From NCBI GenBank assembly GCA_902651635.1, contig CACRSC010000023.1, positions 1 to 64,000 on the forward strand: 64,000 nucleotides of DNA, given 5' to 3'. Source of the stretch: Mastigamoeba balamuthi. Its lineage: Eukaryota; Evosea; Mastigamoebida; Mastigamoebidae. This document shows positions 20,558-31,993 of the stretch, in pieces. Position numbers and translations under genes: made by a program. How positions within the stretch are numbered: position 1 is the stretch's first letter; every line of letters begins with the position of its first letter. Under the pieces are notes generated by a model. That model made no database searches. It was given only the letters and a program-made list of their open reading frames with translations, and was not told the origin of the DNA.

Positions 20558-22660
20558 TCACTGCAGCGAGTCCAGCATAGTCTTGGCGCTGTAGTTGTTG
20601 GGCTCTGCCCTCAGGATGGCCTTGAGGTCCGTCCGTGCCGAGTTGGTGTCGCCCATCGCGACGTAGATGGCCGCACGCGCCGTCAGCGCCACCGTCATCC
20701 CCGGGCGCTGCCTGAGGGCCGTGTTGGCGTCGGCCAGCGCCCCCTCCATGTTGCCCAGCGCCTTGCGTGCCCCGGCCCTCGTCGCCAGCGCGTACACGTC
20801 CACGGGGTTGCGCTTCAGCGCCTCCGAGGCGTCTGCCTCGGCTCCCTCGTGCTCGCCCAGCACCCTGCGGGCCTCGGCACGGATGGCGTAGGCCACGGGG
20901 TCGTTGGGCTGGGCCGCGAGCGCTGCGGTCGTGTCGCGGATGGCCGCGGAGAGGTCACCGCACAGGCGGTTCGCGTCCGCGCGCGCCGTCAGCGCCTTGT
21001 AGTCCTTGGGGTCCATCTCGATCAGGCGCGTGGCGTCGTCGATCGCCATGTCGATGAGCCCCCGGCAGTTGGCCGCCAGCGCCCTCGTCAGCAGCCTGCG
21101 AATTGATGGCGGGAGAGGGGGGGTTTGAATAAGTGGCTCGGAATTGAATTCAATTGCCAAGGGGGGCACGCACGCTTTCTTGTCGTCGGGGTCCGCCTTG
21201 AGCACAGTCGAGGCATCCAGTATGGCGTCGGCGAACTCGCCGGCCTTGCGCTTGGCCTCTGCGCGCGTCCAGAGCAGCGCCGCGCTCTTGGGGTCCCACT
21301 GCAGCGCGAGGCTCGCGTCCTTGATCGCCGCGTGCGTCTGGCCCAGCGCGAGGTTCACCTCGGCCCTCAGCGCCACCGCGGCCCTGCACGTCGGGGCCAC
21401 CTTGAGCGCCTCGGCGATGTCCTTGGCCGCCGCCACGTGGTCGCCCAGCGCCGCCTCGCACTTGGCGCGCGCCAGGAAGGCGAAGGGCTGCGCGGGGTCC
21501 GCGATGATCGACGCGTCGGCGCGCTCGAGGCCCTCCTGCCAGCGCCCGCGCGCGATGGCGACCTCTGCGCGCGTCAGGTGCGGCAGGTACGGGTCGGGGT
21601 TGAGGTCGATGCTGGCCCGCGCGTCCTCGTCGGCCGCGTCGAGCTCGCCCAGCGCCCTGTGGGCCTCTGCGCGCGTCGCGAGGCACGCGGCGTTGTTGCG
21701 GTTGACCCCCAGCGCGGCGTCGCAGTCGCGGACGGCCTGCGCGTAGCGGTGCAGCGCCACCAGCGCAGACGCCCGGATGAACAGCGCCGCCGGGTCGCGC
21801 GGGTCCGCGGCCAGGATCTCCGACGCCGTCGCGATGGCCTCGTCGTAGCGCCCTGCCAGGCGGTCCTCGTCGGCCTGCCCGTCGCAGCCCGGCAGCCCGT
21901 CAGTACCCCCGCGGTGCATTTGCAGGTACGTGTGCATTTGCCGCGAACTGTGATCCCGCACCCCGCACCCCCACCACGGTGGTTCCGGCCCGTATCCGGA
22001 GACGACAGCCGCGTCTTAAGCGGTCACCCTCCGCATCCCCCTTCCGCCCCTCCCTTCCCCCCTCCCCGGACCGGAGCGAGCGCGTGCGAGTGTGATTTCC
22101 AGCGGAGAAGAGGAAGGGGGGGCCTGGCTGTGACATAATTTTGGCTCAGTGAGCCCGCCGGTGACTTGCGCAGTGCACTGGCAGCGCACCTTTGCCAGAG
22201 GGGTCAGCGTGGGCCTCCGCGACGACCCCCACGACCTGCGGCGGTGCGAGTCGGCCCACGACATGCGCTTCGACGACGATCCCGCCGCGTCGCTCGTCTC
22301 GCGCGCGGGCAGCAGCGACCTGCTCCGCGCCCGCGAGTCCGCGACTTCCGCGTACGACGACGACGACGGCGACGACAGCCACTTGCTGAACCTCGACATG
22401 ATCCCCTGCGCCTCTGGCGTCGCCAGCTCCTCCGTCGACCACGACCCGGACCCTTCCTGCGTCGGCGGGGCGAGGGCGTGAGCTGCGTGCCCGCAGCAGT
22501 GCCACAGTGCCATCGGCGGTTGCGCGTTGCCGAAAATGTGAACTCGCAGTCGACGCGGGAAATTGCGCCCCGCAGACTCGGAGACGCTGAGGGACGAGGG
22601 GGAGACTGGGGGCCCACGCACGTCGTCGGCGAACGGGGGAGGGTCGACTGTGAGCGACAT
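20558..22660 (-). CDS. Tetratricopeptide-repeat protein
   Basis: The main frame contains about ten consecutive TPR units, e.g. GRYDEAIATASEILAADPRD and RYAQAVRDCDAALGVN, ending at 20558. A 78-nt intron at 21096-21173 restores the repeat spacing. The first exon is uncertain. A Ser-rich frame beginning at the ATG at 22660 has a phase-0 donor after PLAK (22198 region) that joins a phase-0 acceptor before DEDRLAGRYDEAI. A GAGATATTC element 75 bases upstream supports this start. Otherwise the gene begins near 21961. The Ser-rich part includes KRMSWADSH, resembling PP1-docking RVxF-type sites. TPR arrays bind partner proteins; no enzyme domain is present. Confidence 0.75.
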
Positions 22661-22730
22661 GGCTTCGAGGTGTTCGGGAGAGTGCGGGGTGTACGAGACC
22701 AACACGGCAGAGTTTCGAAATAATGCACCA

Positions 22731-22740
22731 GAGATATTCT
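22731..22740 (-). promoter_or_regulatory. GAGATATTCT element
   Basis: It lies about 75 bases before the proposed TPR-gene start and belongs to the recurrent motif class. Confidence 0.3.
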
Positions 22741-23091
22741 TCAGCCGCGATTTCTCTCTCTGCGTTGGGGATGGATTGTTCAATCTGCGGGGACAAGGCA
22801 CGCATGCCCTCTCTGTTCGCCTTGCTAGCTTGTTCCTGGTGTGCTCGGACCCGCAAGAGGAAAATCGTGACTGGCACCTGCCTCTTTCAGCAGCCTCTGA
22901 AAACCCGACAAATCGATTTCTCCTTGCGCTATCGTTACGGAGCGCACGACTGGCATTCAGACTCGGCAGACGGGAAGGATCTCCGCACGAGAAAATTGGA
23001 TATCTGTTGGCATTTCCGATGAGTCGAGGATTTTTTTTGGCCAAGTTGTGTCAGATCTGCCACGCTCTGCCTTTGGCGTGGCAAATTGGGG
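22741..23091. other. Intergenic region between TPR and FNT genes
   Basis: No gene is seen. A GGATATCTG element at about 22998-23006 lies roughly 90 bases before the FNT start. Confidence 0.4.
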
Positions 23092-24301
23092 ATGCAGCAC
23101 CCGGCCCAACCGAATCCGCTTGCACTCCACAACTCTCGTCCTCAGAATCCACCACCTATGATCCCGGCGAAAGCAGAAATTGACCTCGAAGGCGTGGCCG
23201 TCAAGTCAGCGCACGCCGAGTCCTGTGGCTCGCATTCTTCGCCTGCCCAAGAGGCACAACCCCCCGAATCCAGCCCGCGGCCCTCTGTGCCAGGCGGTAC
23301 CCCGGGGGCTGTCATTGTTGATGTCAGGAGCGCGTTCGTTGCCCCGGACAAGATCATCCAGGCGGTCGAGGTCATGGCCATCGCAAAGGTGTGCTTCCTG
23401 TTGCCTCCATGTACCTCACTGGTCTCTACAGGCAGCACGCTGTATTCCCCGCACTGCCCTTCTTGCAGCGCTCACAGGGATGATGCTCGGGATGGGGCTG
23501 ACAGTGGCTGTGACTGTCGGAAAGGGAGTCCCGTCGTTAGATCCCGGCCTGCAGAAGTTCCTGTTCGGGTACCACAGTGCCCATGTACTGTACCCAGTTC
23601 TCACTGCCACCAGGGCATTGGCACCGGTCTCCCTCTTCCTCATTGTCCTGAGCGGCGGGGAGCTCTTCACAGTCAACTGCGCCTTTATGGTTCCTGCAGT
23701 TCTCAACGGCAAGGTCAAGTGGTGGAGAGCCCTGGCCAACCTCTGCATTGTCTACACGGGCAACTGTGCTGGCGCCCTCTCCTTTGCCTACTTTTTCGCC
23801 TTCCTGCCCAAGCTGTTCGAGAAGGACCCCTGGTGCTCAGGGGTCAGGCAGATGGCCGAGTCCAAGGCCTCTCTGGACTTCTGGGTCACGTTCCTGCTGG
23901 CCATCTGCAGCAGCTGGCTGCTGTGCCTCGCGGTCTACCTCTCCAACGCAGGCAAGACCGTGGCTTGCAAGATCGTGGTGACGTGGTTCCCTTTCCAGTC
24001 GTTCATGACAATTGGGTACCCGCACTGCATCTCGGACATGTACCTCGTCCCCCTGGGGATCCTCTATGGCGCCGACTGCTCCTGGGGCCGCTTTGTACGG
24101 CAGCCCGAGGCCCAGGCAGGACACTGACTATTCTCGCAGATTGGGATGGTGGAGGTGCCTGTGGTTCTCGGAAACGTGGTGTCGGCGATCCTCTTTGTGG
24201 GCCTCTGCGTATATCTTCGGGATGCAGGCGACCTGGAGCTGGAGAGTGGTGGCCATCTGCCGGAGAACCAAGGCCACCCAGCCCCAGACACCTGCGCCTT
24301 G
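23092..24301 (+). CDS. Formate/nitrite transporter family protein, copy 1
   Basis: Exons are 23092-23388, 23432-24094 and 24140-24301. The N-terminal 90 residues are Pro/Ser-rich and followed by PDKIIQAVEVMAIAK. The channel part contains LTGMMLGMGLTVAVTVGKG, GGELFTVNCAFMVPAVLNGK, VYTGNCAGALSFAYFF and CKIVVTWFPFQSFMTIGYPH, matching the six-helix FNT fold that conducts formate, nitrite or other small monovalent anions. Copy 2 at 26621 is nearly identical. Compared with it, copy 1 is 5 nt shorter around 24207-24212, so the last 30 residues are out of frame and run into a 19-base G tract. An ATG at 23158 is an alternative start. Confidence 0.82.
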
Positions 24302-24324
24302 ACTCAGTTCTCCAGATATTCGGA

Positions 24325-24343
24325 CGGGGGGGGGGGGGGGGGG
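24325..24343 (+). repeat. 19-base poly-G tract
   Basis: A homopolymer just 3' of FNT copy 1. The corresponding position in copy 2 (about 27340-27357) has only six G. The length is probably unreliable or polymorphic. Confidence 0.8.
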
Positions 24344-24344
24344 T

Positions 24345-25050
24345 AAGGGAAACGTCCTCAATCTTAGTGAAAGAAACGAGATAATAATGACACAGCAGTT
24401 GTGGACATAACACGACAGTGAGTGAGTGATGAGCGATTGTGATGACAGACAGCCAGGTGTAACAGGTCGTGTGTGACCTCAGGTCCGTGTCCTGACGTCG
24501 GGATATTCTGTCAGCGTGCGAATATCCCCCGGCTAAGGATTTCCGAGCAGAACCGCGTCATCAAGAAATCCTACGGACCCTCGTCTCGAGTCAACTCATA
24601 CTGCGGAGATTCTCGCGAGACAATTGATCGCGGACGGCGAATGACCTCGCAGAGCTTCGCCTTGACTTATTCACTTCTTTATTCCTTTCCTTTCATNAAG
24701 GGGAAACGTCCTCAATCTTAGTGAAAGAAACGAGATAATAATGACACAGCAGTTGTGGACATAACACGACAGTGAGTGAGTGATGAGCGATTGTGATGAC
24801 AGACAGCCAGGTGTAACAGGTCGTGTGTGACCTCAGGTCCGTGTCCTGACGTCGGGATATTCTGTCAGCGTGCGAATATCCCCCGGCTAAGGATTTCCGA
24901 GCAGAACCGCGTCATCAAGAAATCCTACGGACCCTCGTCTCGAGTCAACTCATACTGCGGAGATTCTCGCGAGACAATTTATCGCGGACGGCGAATGACC
25001 TCGCAGAGCTTCGCCTTGACTTATTCACTTCTTTATTCCTTTCCTTTCAT
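24345..25050 (+). repeat. ~352-bp direct duplication around a single N
   Basis: The segment 24345-24696 is repeated at 24698-25050 with almost no differences (for example ATTGATCG versus ATTTATCG). The join is one N at 24697. This is the signature of two overlapping contigs placed end to end without merging. Confidence 0.9.
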
Positions 25051-25408
25051 TCAAGCCTCAGACACAAAGCCTCCCCTCTCTTCTTTCCTAGCCTCAGACA
25101 CACCCCCAAGACATCAAGACCAAACCAAGCCTTTATTTCCTCGCGGGCATCGCCCGTCACAACGTGTGCAAGCCGCCCTATTACACAGGCGATTGCGTGC
25201 GTAGTGGGACTGGTTGGAGATTTTTCTCTGCTGTTCCCCGAATCAGCCTGCCATGCGATTGCGTGCTTAGTGCGACTGGTTGGTTGGTTGAGACCTGCCC
25301 AAGCCATCTTAGGGCAGCGAGGGATCCCGTTGCGTGCGGGGTGCGATTTTTCTGCGGGTTCTCCGAATCAGCCTGCCGTTCTCACATAAAACAACAGTTC
25401 TCCTGTCG
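25051..25408. other. 5' region of hexosaminidase copy 1
   Basis: No gene. A 30-base unit containing GCGATTGCGTGCGTAGTGGG occurs twice (about 25190 and 25255), and again in the copy-2 locus (about 27447 and 27509). Confidence 0.5.
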
Positions 25409-26619
25409 ATGAAGTCCGGCAGTCGTTGCTCTGTTGCCCTGTTTTGGGTGTGGGCGTCGCTGTGCTGCTCGGCCTCTGTGCTGCCCGTCGTGCCGCAGCC
25501 CCAGCAGGTGGTCTCGCTCGGCTCGTCGTCCTCGTACCTCTCCCCTGCGCCCTCGCTCTCGCTGTCGTGCCCGACCTCGTCCCCGTGCCACCAGCTGCTC
25601 TCTGCCGCCTTCGACCGCACAGTCGCCGCCGCCCACACGTGGCACACGTCACTGCCGCGCTGGCGCCTCAGCATCCACCCGGAGCTCGACCCCCAGCAGC
25701 CCCCGGTCCCCTCGGCCTCGTCCCCGCTGATCTCCTCCGTCTCCGTCGTCGTGACGTCATCCGAGGACGTCGGGGTCGCCGCGCTGCCACCGGCGGACGG
25801 CGAGCAGGCCGACGAGAGCTACGAGGTGTCGGCGAGTGCCCCAGAGGTCTCCGTGACGTGTCGCACGCCGTGGGGCGCGCTCCGTGCGTTCGAGACGCTG
25901 GCGCAGCTGCTCGAGTGGGACGAGGGCGCGGGGCGCCTGTACATGCCGCGACTGCCGCTGGTCGTCCGGGACGCGCCCAGGTTCCGGTGGCGCGGGTTCC
26001 TGGTCGACACGTCACGGCACTACTACGCGCCCAGCGTGCTGCACAGGTTCGTCGACGCCATCGCGGCGGCCAAGATGAACGTGCTGCACCTGCACCTGAC
26101 CGACGCGCAGTCGTTCCCGCTGGAGCTCGAGTCGCGGCCCGAGCTGGCGGAGCGCGGCGCGTGGTCCAGGGCGAGCACGTACACGCGCCAGGACGTCGCC
26201 CAGCTCATCGAGTACGCGCGCCTCAGGGGAGTCTCCGTCGTCCCCGAGATCGACATGCCCGTCAGTCGCCAGCAGCTCTACCCCCTCGCAGCCGCGCAGC
26301 TGAGCTGACCTCGTACTGTGCGCTGCAGGCACACACGGGGTCGTGGAGGGCGGCGTACCCCGACGTGGTCGCGGACTGCTGGAAGATGCTGCTAGCCAAG
26401 GGCGTTACGTACCCCGAGAACGTTCTCGCGCTCAACCCCGCCAGCGAGGAGACCTGGGGCGCCATGCACGACATCATCCGCGAGACCGCCGAGATGTTCC
26501 CCACGCCGTTCTTCCACGTCGGCGGCGACGAGGTCGACGAGGAGTGCTGGCGGCAGGCCAGCCAGGCGGACGACATCCTGGCGTGGATGAAGGAGCACGG
26601 CATCGAGAGCTACGTCGAG
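25409..26619 (+). CDS. Beta-hexosaminidase (GH20), copy 1, 3' end missing
   Basis: Exon 1 starts with a signal peptide (MKSGSRCSVALFWVWASLCC). It carries the GH20 non-catalytic N-domain and the start of the barrel (WRGFLVDTSRHYYAPS, LHLHLTDAQSFPLELE). Exon 2 has the catalytic HVGGDE motif. The gene stops abruptly at the single N at 26620, after about 380 residues. It is about 99 percent identical to copy 2, where the missing exons are present. I read it as an allele cut by the assembly join, not as a truncated gene. Confidence 0.85.
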
Positions 26620-26620
26620 N

Positions 26621-27323
26621 CGCCACCAGAGCACTGGCACCGGTCTCTCTCTTCCTCATTGTCCTGAGCGGCGGGGAGCTCTTCACAGTCAACTGCGCCT
26701 TTATGGTCCCTGCAGTTCTCAACGGCAAGGTCAAGTGGTGGAGAGCCCTGGCCAACCTCGGCATTGTCTACACGGGCAACTGTGCAGGCGCCCTCTCCTT
26801 TGCCTACTTTTTCGCCTTCCTGCCCAAGCTGTTCGAGAAGGACCCCTGGTGCTCAGGGGTCAGGCAGATGGCCGAGTCCAAGGCCTCACTGGACTTCTGG
26901 GTCACGTTCCTGCTGGCCATCTGCAGCAGCTGGATGCTGTGCCTCGCGGTCTACCTCTCCAATGCGGGCAAGACCGTGGCTTGCAAGATCGTGGTGACGT
27001 GGTTCCCTTTCCAGTCGTTCATGACAATTGGGTACCCGCACTGCATCTCGGACATGTACCTCGTCCCCCTGGGGATCCTCTATGGCGCCGACTGCTCCTG
27101 GGGCCGCTTCGTACGGCAGCCCGAGGCCCAGGCAGGACACTGACTGTTCTCGCAGATTGGGATGGTGGAGGTGCCTGTGGTTCTCGGAAACGTGGTGTCG
27201 GCAATCCTCTTTGTGGGCCTCTGCTACTGGTACATCTTCGGGATGCAGGCGACCTGGAGCTGGAGAGTGGTGGCCATCTGCCGGAGAACCAAGGCCACCC
27301 AGCCCCAGACACCGGCGCCTTGA
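26621..27323 (+). CDS. Formate/nitrite transporter, copy 2, 5' end missing
   Basis: The sequence begins inside exon 2 immediately after the N at 26620. The remaining exon-2 part (to 27110) and exon 3 (27156-27323) encode the last four membrane helices, ending LCYWYIFGMQATWSWRVV and a basic tail RRTKATQPQTPAP. This is the full C-terminus that copy 1 lacks through its 5-nt difference. It is followed, as copy 1 is, by a hexosaminidase gene. Confidence 0.85.
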
Positions 27324-27661
27324 CTCAGTTCTCCAGATGAGAGATTCACAGGGGGGAAAACGTCCTCAATCTTAGTGAAGGAAACGAGAGAATAATGACA
27401 CAGCAGTTGTGGACATAACACGACAGTAAGTGAGTGATGAGCGAAGGCGATTGCGTGCGTAGTGGGACTGGTTGGAGATATTCTCTGCTGTTCCCCGAAT
27501 CAGCCTGGCGATTGCGTGCGTAGAGCGACTGGTTGGTTGGTTGAGACCTGCCCAAGCCATCTTAGGACAGCGAGGGATCACGTTGCGTGCGGGGTGCGAT
27601 TTTTCTGCGGGTTCTCCGAATCAGCCTGCCGTTCTCACTTAAATCAACAGTTCTCCTGTCG
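27324..27661. other. FNT-hexosaminidase spacer, short form
   Basis: It aligns with the copy-1 spacer but lacks a segment of about 400 bases (corresponding to roughly 24790-25185). The two forms therefore differ by one large indel. Confidence 0.7.
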
Positions 27662-29601
27662 ATGAAGTCCGGCAGTCGTTGCTCTGTTGCCCTGTTTTGG
27701 GTGTGGGCGTCGCTGTGCTGCTCGGCCTCTGTGCTGCCCGTCGTGCCGCAGCCCCAGCAGGTGGTCTCGCTCGGCTCGTCGTCCTCGTACCTCTCCCCTG
27801 CGCCCTCGCTCTCGCTGTCGTGCCCGTCCTCGTCCCCGTGCCACCAGCTGCTCTCTGCCGCCTTCGACCGCACAGTCGCCGCCGCCCACACGTGGCACAC
27901 GTCACTACCGCGCTGGCGCCTCAGCATCCACCCGGAGCTCGACCCCCAGCAGCCCCCGGTCCCCTCGGCCTCCTCCCCGCTGATCTCCTCCGTCTCCGTC
28001 GTCGTGACGTCATCCGAGGACGTCGGGGTCGCCGCGCTGCCACCGGCGGACGGCGAGCAGGCCGACGAGAGCTACGAGGTGTCGGCGAGTGCCCCAGAGG
28101 TCTCCGTGACGTGTCGCACGCCGTGGGGCGCGCTCCGTGCGTTCGAGACGCTGGCGCAGCTGCTCGAGTGGGACGAGGGCGCGGGGCGCCTGTACATGCC
28201 GCGACTGCCGCTGGTCGTCCGGGACGCGCCCAGGTTCCGGTGGCGCGGGTTCCTGGTCGACACGTCACGGCACTACTACGCGCCCAGCGTGCTGCGCAGA
28301 TTCGTCGACGCCATCGCGGCGGCCAAGATGAACGTGCTGCACCTGCACCTGACCGACGCGCAGTCGTTCCCGCTGGAGCTCGAGTCGCGGCCCGAGCTGG
28401 CGGAGCGCGGCGCGTGGTCCAGGGCGAGCACGTACACGCGCCAGGACGTCGCCCAGCTCGTCGAGTACGCGCGCCTCAGGGGAGTCTCCGTCGTCCCCGA
28501 GATCGACATGCCCGTCAGTCGCCAGCAGCTCTACCCCCTCGCAGCCGCGCAGCTGAGCTGACCTCACACTGTGCGCTGCAGGCACACACGGGGTCGTGGA
28601 GGGCGGCGTACCCCGACGTGGTCGCGGACTGCTGGAAGATGCTGCTAGCCAAGGGCGTTACGTACCCCGAGAACGTTCTCGCGCTCAACCCCGCCAGCGA
28701 GGAGACCTGGGGCGCCATGCACGACATCATCCGCGAGACCGCCGAGATGTTCCCCACGCCGTTCTTCCACGTTGGCGGCGACGAGGTCGACGAGGAGTGC
28801 TGGCGGCAGGCCAGCCAGGCGGACGACATCCTGGCGTGGATGAAGGAGCACGGCATCGAGAGCTACGTCGAGCTCAACAGGCAGTTCGACCGGACGGCCC
28901 AGCACCTCGCCGCAGGCGCGGGAAAGCAGCCTGTCGTGTGGGAGGATGTCCACACAATAAACGCCACCGAAGGGCCCGAGACAATCGTGATGGCGTGGCG
29001 CAGCAAGGCGGTGCTCGCGTCCGTCGTGCGCTCGGGAAGGCGCGCCATCTTGAGCTCTGGGTACTACCAAGGTCCGCCGTCCGCGAGTCGTCGCTTCCCA
29101 ACTGACCTAAAAGCAAATCGCAGACATGCAAGTCCCGCTGTGCACGAGCCCTTCTCAGGACTGCCACACCAACTGGATGTGGTCGTGGACTCGTGCGTTC
29201 TTTGCCCTGCACTTTATTCTATGCCGAGCTCTGTCTCTCACCGGTTCTGAGTCGTGCAGACAGAGACATGTACAAGAACGACCCCACAGAGGGGCTGGGC
29301 CTGACAGCGGAACAGGAGAAGCTCGTGCTGGGCGGAGAGGCCTCGATCTGGTCCGAGAGCGTCGACTCCGCGAACCTCAACAGCCGCGCTCTGTCGCGCA
29401 GCGCAGGCATCGCCGAGCGCCTGTGGTCCCCCAAGACCGTGGTCGACGCGGATGACTTGGAAGGTGCTCAGTGGATCCCCTCGCCGTACTGACTTCCCAT
29501 TCGCAGTGCGTGCGACAAGGTTTCGCTGCCTCAACGTGCGTAGGGGTATCAGCGATGCTGGGCCCCTGGTCCCGGACACCTGCGAGGTGCGGCGTATCTG
29601 A
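27662..29601 (+). CDS. Beta-N-acetylhexosaminidase (GH20), complete
   Basis: Five exons (27662-28513, 28582-29071, 29124-29192, 29260-29463, 29507-29601) total 1710 nt and 569 residues, typical for the lysosomal HEXA/HEXB type. A signal peptide covers residues 1-22. The GH20 barrel starts at FRWRGFLVDTSRHY. The catalytic Asp-Glu pair is in HVGGDE (residues about 347-352), DMYKNDP precedes the LGGEASIWSE strand, and the C-terminus has TRFRCLNVRRGI as in family members. The enzyme removes terminal GlcNAc or GalNAc from glycans in lysosomes or outside the cell. It follows an FNT gene in the same orientation, and the FNT-hexosaminidase pair is present twice. Confidence 0.93.
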
Positions 29602-29764
29602 AGGCGAGACCCTACGCTTCATTCTCGCATTGAATCGAAGAGATCTCTCGCGACTTGAGAGATTTCGTATAAGCCAGCCAGCCTACAGTGGCATTCGTTC
29701 GACGATGGTTGAGCTTGAATGGCTCGGGTACCACAGCGGGCTGTTGTTACTTGTTTTTCCGCCA

Positions 29765-30668
29765 TCAGAGACGAGCCTGTATACTTCTCATCTCGCGAAC
29801 TCTGTGGCACAAAGAGCAGTAGAGCCTGTCCTCTGACCATCCTTTGCGAGCCAGCGCACTCCAGCTCTCCTGCAGCGGCCGGCCGACCCAAGAGAACATA
29901 TTGTCGTACTTGGCTCTGTCGCTGGCCATCGACATCAAGTGCTTCGCCAGATCCTTTGGCGTGGCGAACCGCCGGGCGTCCACCGCAGCCCCTGGCCCCG
30001 GCGTGAACCTCTCGAAGTTGGGCGCGCCCCAGTACACGGGGACGCTGCCCGTGCCGAAGACTCCCCAGAGCTTCTCCGTCACGTAGTCGTCCTCGGTGAT
30101 GGTGTTCTCGAACGCGAGCACATAGAGGAACTTGCGGAATATGCAGCTGTTGGGCTGGCCCCTGCACTCGGGGAACGCGTCGCCTGTTCTCGGGCTGCGC
30201 GGGAAGCAGCGGCCAAACGTGCGCACGGGCATGTGGCGCGAGAGCTCCCTGATGTAGTCCATCCTCCGGGGCACGCAGTTGGACGCGATGTACAGGGCCA
30301 CGCCCCCCACGCCCCTGTGCTCGGGGGGCATGGACTCGGAGGACTCGTTGACGAGCGCGGACGAGGGGCCGGCGTAGGTGATCTGCATGTCCGCGGCGGA
30401 CGAACGTGACGTGCGCGTCCCATGGGTGCTCCCACCACCCAGGCTGGTGCGCCTCGACAATCGCCCTGGGCTTGAGGCAGAACCCCACCTGCACCTGCAG
30501 GCGTTCGCGCTGTCGGTTCATTCCTGCGTGTGCACCGAGAAGAAAGGAGCCACATCAATTGAATTCCCCTTGCCACCAGATCACCTGAATCTGGGAGGGC
30601 ACGGGCCCACGCCACTGGGCCCACGGGCTCCACCACGTCCTGCTCCAGCCGAGGTACTCCTCGAGCAT
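29765..30668 (-). CDS. GT10 alpha-fucosyltransferase
   Basis: The C-terminal part has the GT10 signature: FLYVLAFENTITEDDYVTEK, then LWGVFGTGSVPVYWGAPN, preceded by a typical ALYIASNCVPRRMDYIREL strand. These Golgi enzymes transfer fucose from GDP-fucose to GlcNAc-containing glycans. Exon 1 (30585-30668) starts at the only nearby ATG (MLEEYLGW) and joins exon 2 starting at 30494. Between HVTFVRR and DMQITYAG (about 30385) the frame shifts by one base without a possible intron, so the gene is either broken or carries a sequencing error. No N-terminal membrane anchor is visible, unlike most family members. Confidence 0.75.
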
Positions 30669-30857
30669 GGCGTCGGCGCTGTCGGGGCTGCCAGTGGTGA
30701 CTGCCGACAGGACAACAAGGTCCCCCAGAGGGGATTGAGTACTTCTGGGAATGACAGCGGAGTAGTGAGCCACGAGTTTCAGAAAATTGGCTTGTTTGTT
30801 TTGGGGATTTGTTTTCTCTTCCTGTGTTTGTGGTGCCGCAGAGAGGGTTTTCTTCTC

Positions 30858-31241
30858 TCAGAAGATGAGAAGGCCGAGGGTAGCGGTCAGGGCAGCAAGG
30901 GCAGGGACGATTGAGCCCGCAGATCCGCACAGCTCGCGCTTGCTGCAGGGGGGATTGGTGGATTTGTCGTACTGGACCTGGCAGCCCCTGACAGCAGCCC
31001 CGTCGTGGCACTGGATCTTGTCGAGACAGTCGAAGACCTTGCGCCAGTTAGCGCATACCTCTGTTCCATTGGAGACGGTAGTGGGGGCCATCATCTCGCA
31101 ACCTGCCACCTGCAGGCCATCGCACTCGGCGTGTGCGACGGCGGCGAGCCTGTGGATGGGTGCGTTAGAATCCGTGTCAGGGAACAGGGTTGAAGTGGAG
31201 AATTCGCACAAAACAGCGGCAATGAGAAGGGCTGCCTTCAT
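30858..31241 (-). CDS. Small secreted Cys-rich GPI-type protein
   Basis: A single exon of 127 residues. MKAALLIAAVLC forms a signal peptide. The mature part has nine or so cysteines (AECDG, AGCEMM, EVCANW, DCLDK, QCHDG, GCQVQ, PPCSK, LCGSA) and an NGT glycosylation site. It ends in a hydrophobic tail (IVPALAALTATLGLLIF) after a small-residue stretch, as in GPI-anchored proteins. I do not recognise the family. It is one of several probable surface proteins in this stretch. Confidence 0.75.
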   Translation of the reverse strand: MKAALLIAAVLCEFSTSTLFPDTDSNAPIHRLAAVAHAECDGLQVAGCEMMAPTTVSNGTEVCANWRKVFDCLDKIQCHDGAAVRGCQVQYDKSTNPPCSKRELCGSAGSIVPALAALTATLGLLIF

Positions 31242-31993
31242 ACTTGTGGTGATTCGATGACTTATTGAGATGTGAGAAGAATATGATGAGCGGTGGGGTT
31301 TTGTGAGGGAGAAAGGTAACTGCGTGTCACCACTTTTCCTCCCGTTTTCCCGGGAGGAAAGGAGGATATGCATTTTCGATCGTTAATCGTTCCAGAACCG
31401 GGGGGGACAGGTGCAGATTGCAAGTCGCTCTGTCAGGGGATGCTCAGCGTGGTCCGCGCTCTGTCACCACATAGAGGCGTGCGCGGGTGCTCGTTACCGA
31501 ATAATACTCGGCGAGGCTCTTTCGGTGAATTTCCCCGCCGATTCTGGAACTATTAACTACCGCCTTCCCATATTCTCCCGCTCGTGTTTTATCGCTCATT
31601 TGCCTTGCGTGCCTCGGCCCAATCCATTGGCTGCTGGAAAAGAGGGTGTTCGGGTGGCTAAGGTGAATGCAATACGTGCCTTCGAAAACTCCCCGATTGC
31701 AGGCGAAGGCTAGGAATACCCGTGCCTACAGGTCTGCACAAATCCGGCACATTGGGTGGGCGATTGTGTCTTGTGATGCAGAAGTGCATGTCGGGAATGG
31801 CCCACTTAGCGTTTCTGCTGTGGCCAGGGCGAATCGGACTTGTTTCAGGATGGCTGCCATGCGCCTTAACACACCTCGCACCACCGAAATCGCCAATTAT
31901 CAATTCCACTTCAGAGCCGGCATTGTTGTATCCCTTTTGTCTACGCTGTGGGGTCAGGACCACAGAGCAGCTGCGGCCTTCATGAAGCGCTCA
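31242..31993. other. Intergenic region
   Basis: About 750 bases lie between two minus-strand genes. No convincing coding frame or RNA is seen. Confidence 0.4.
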
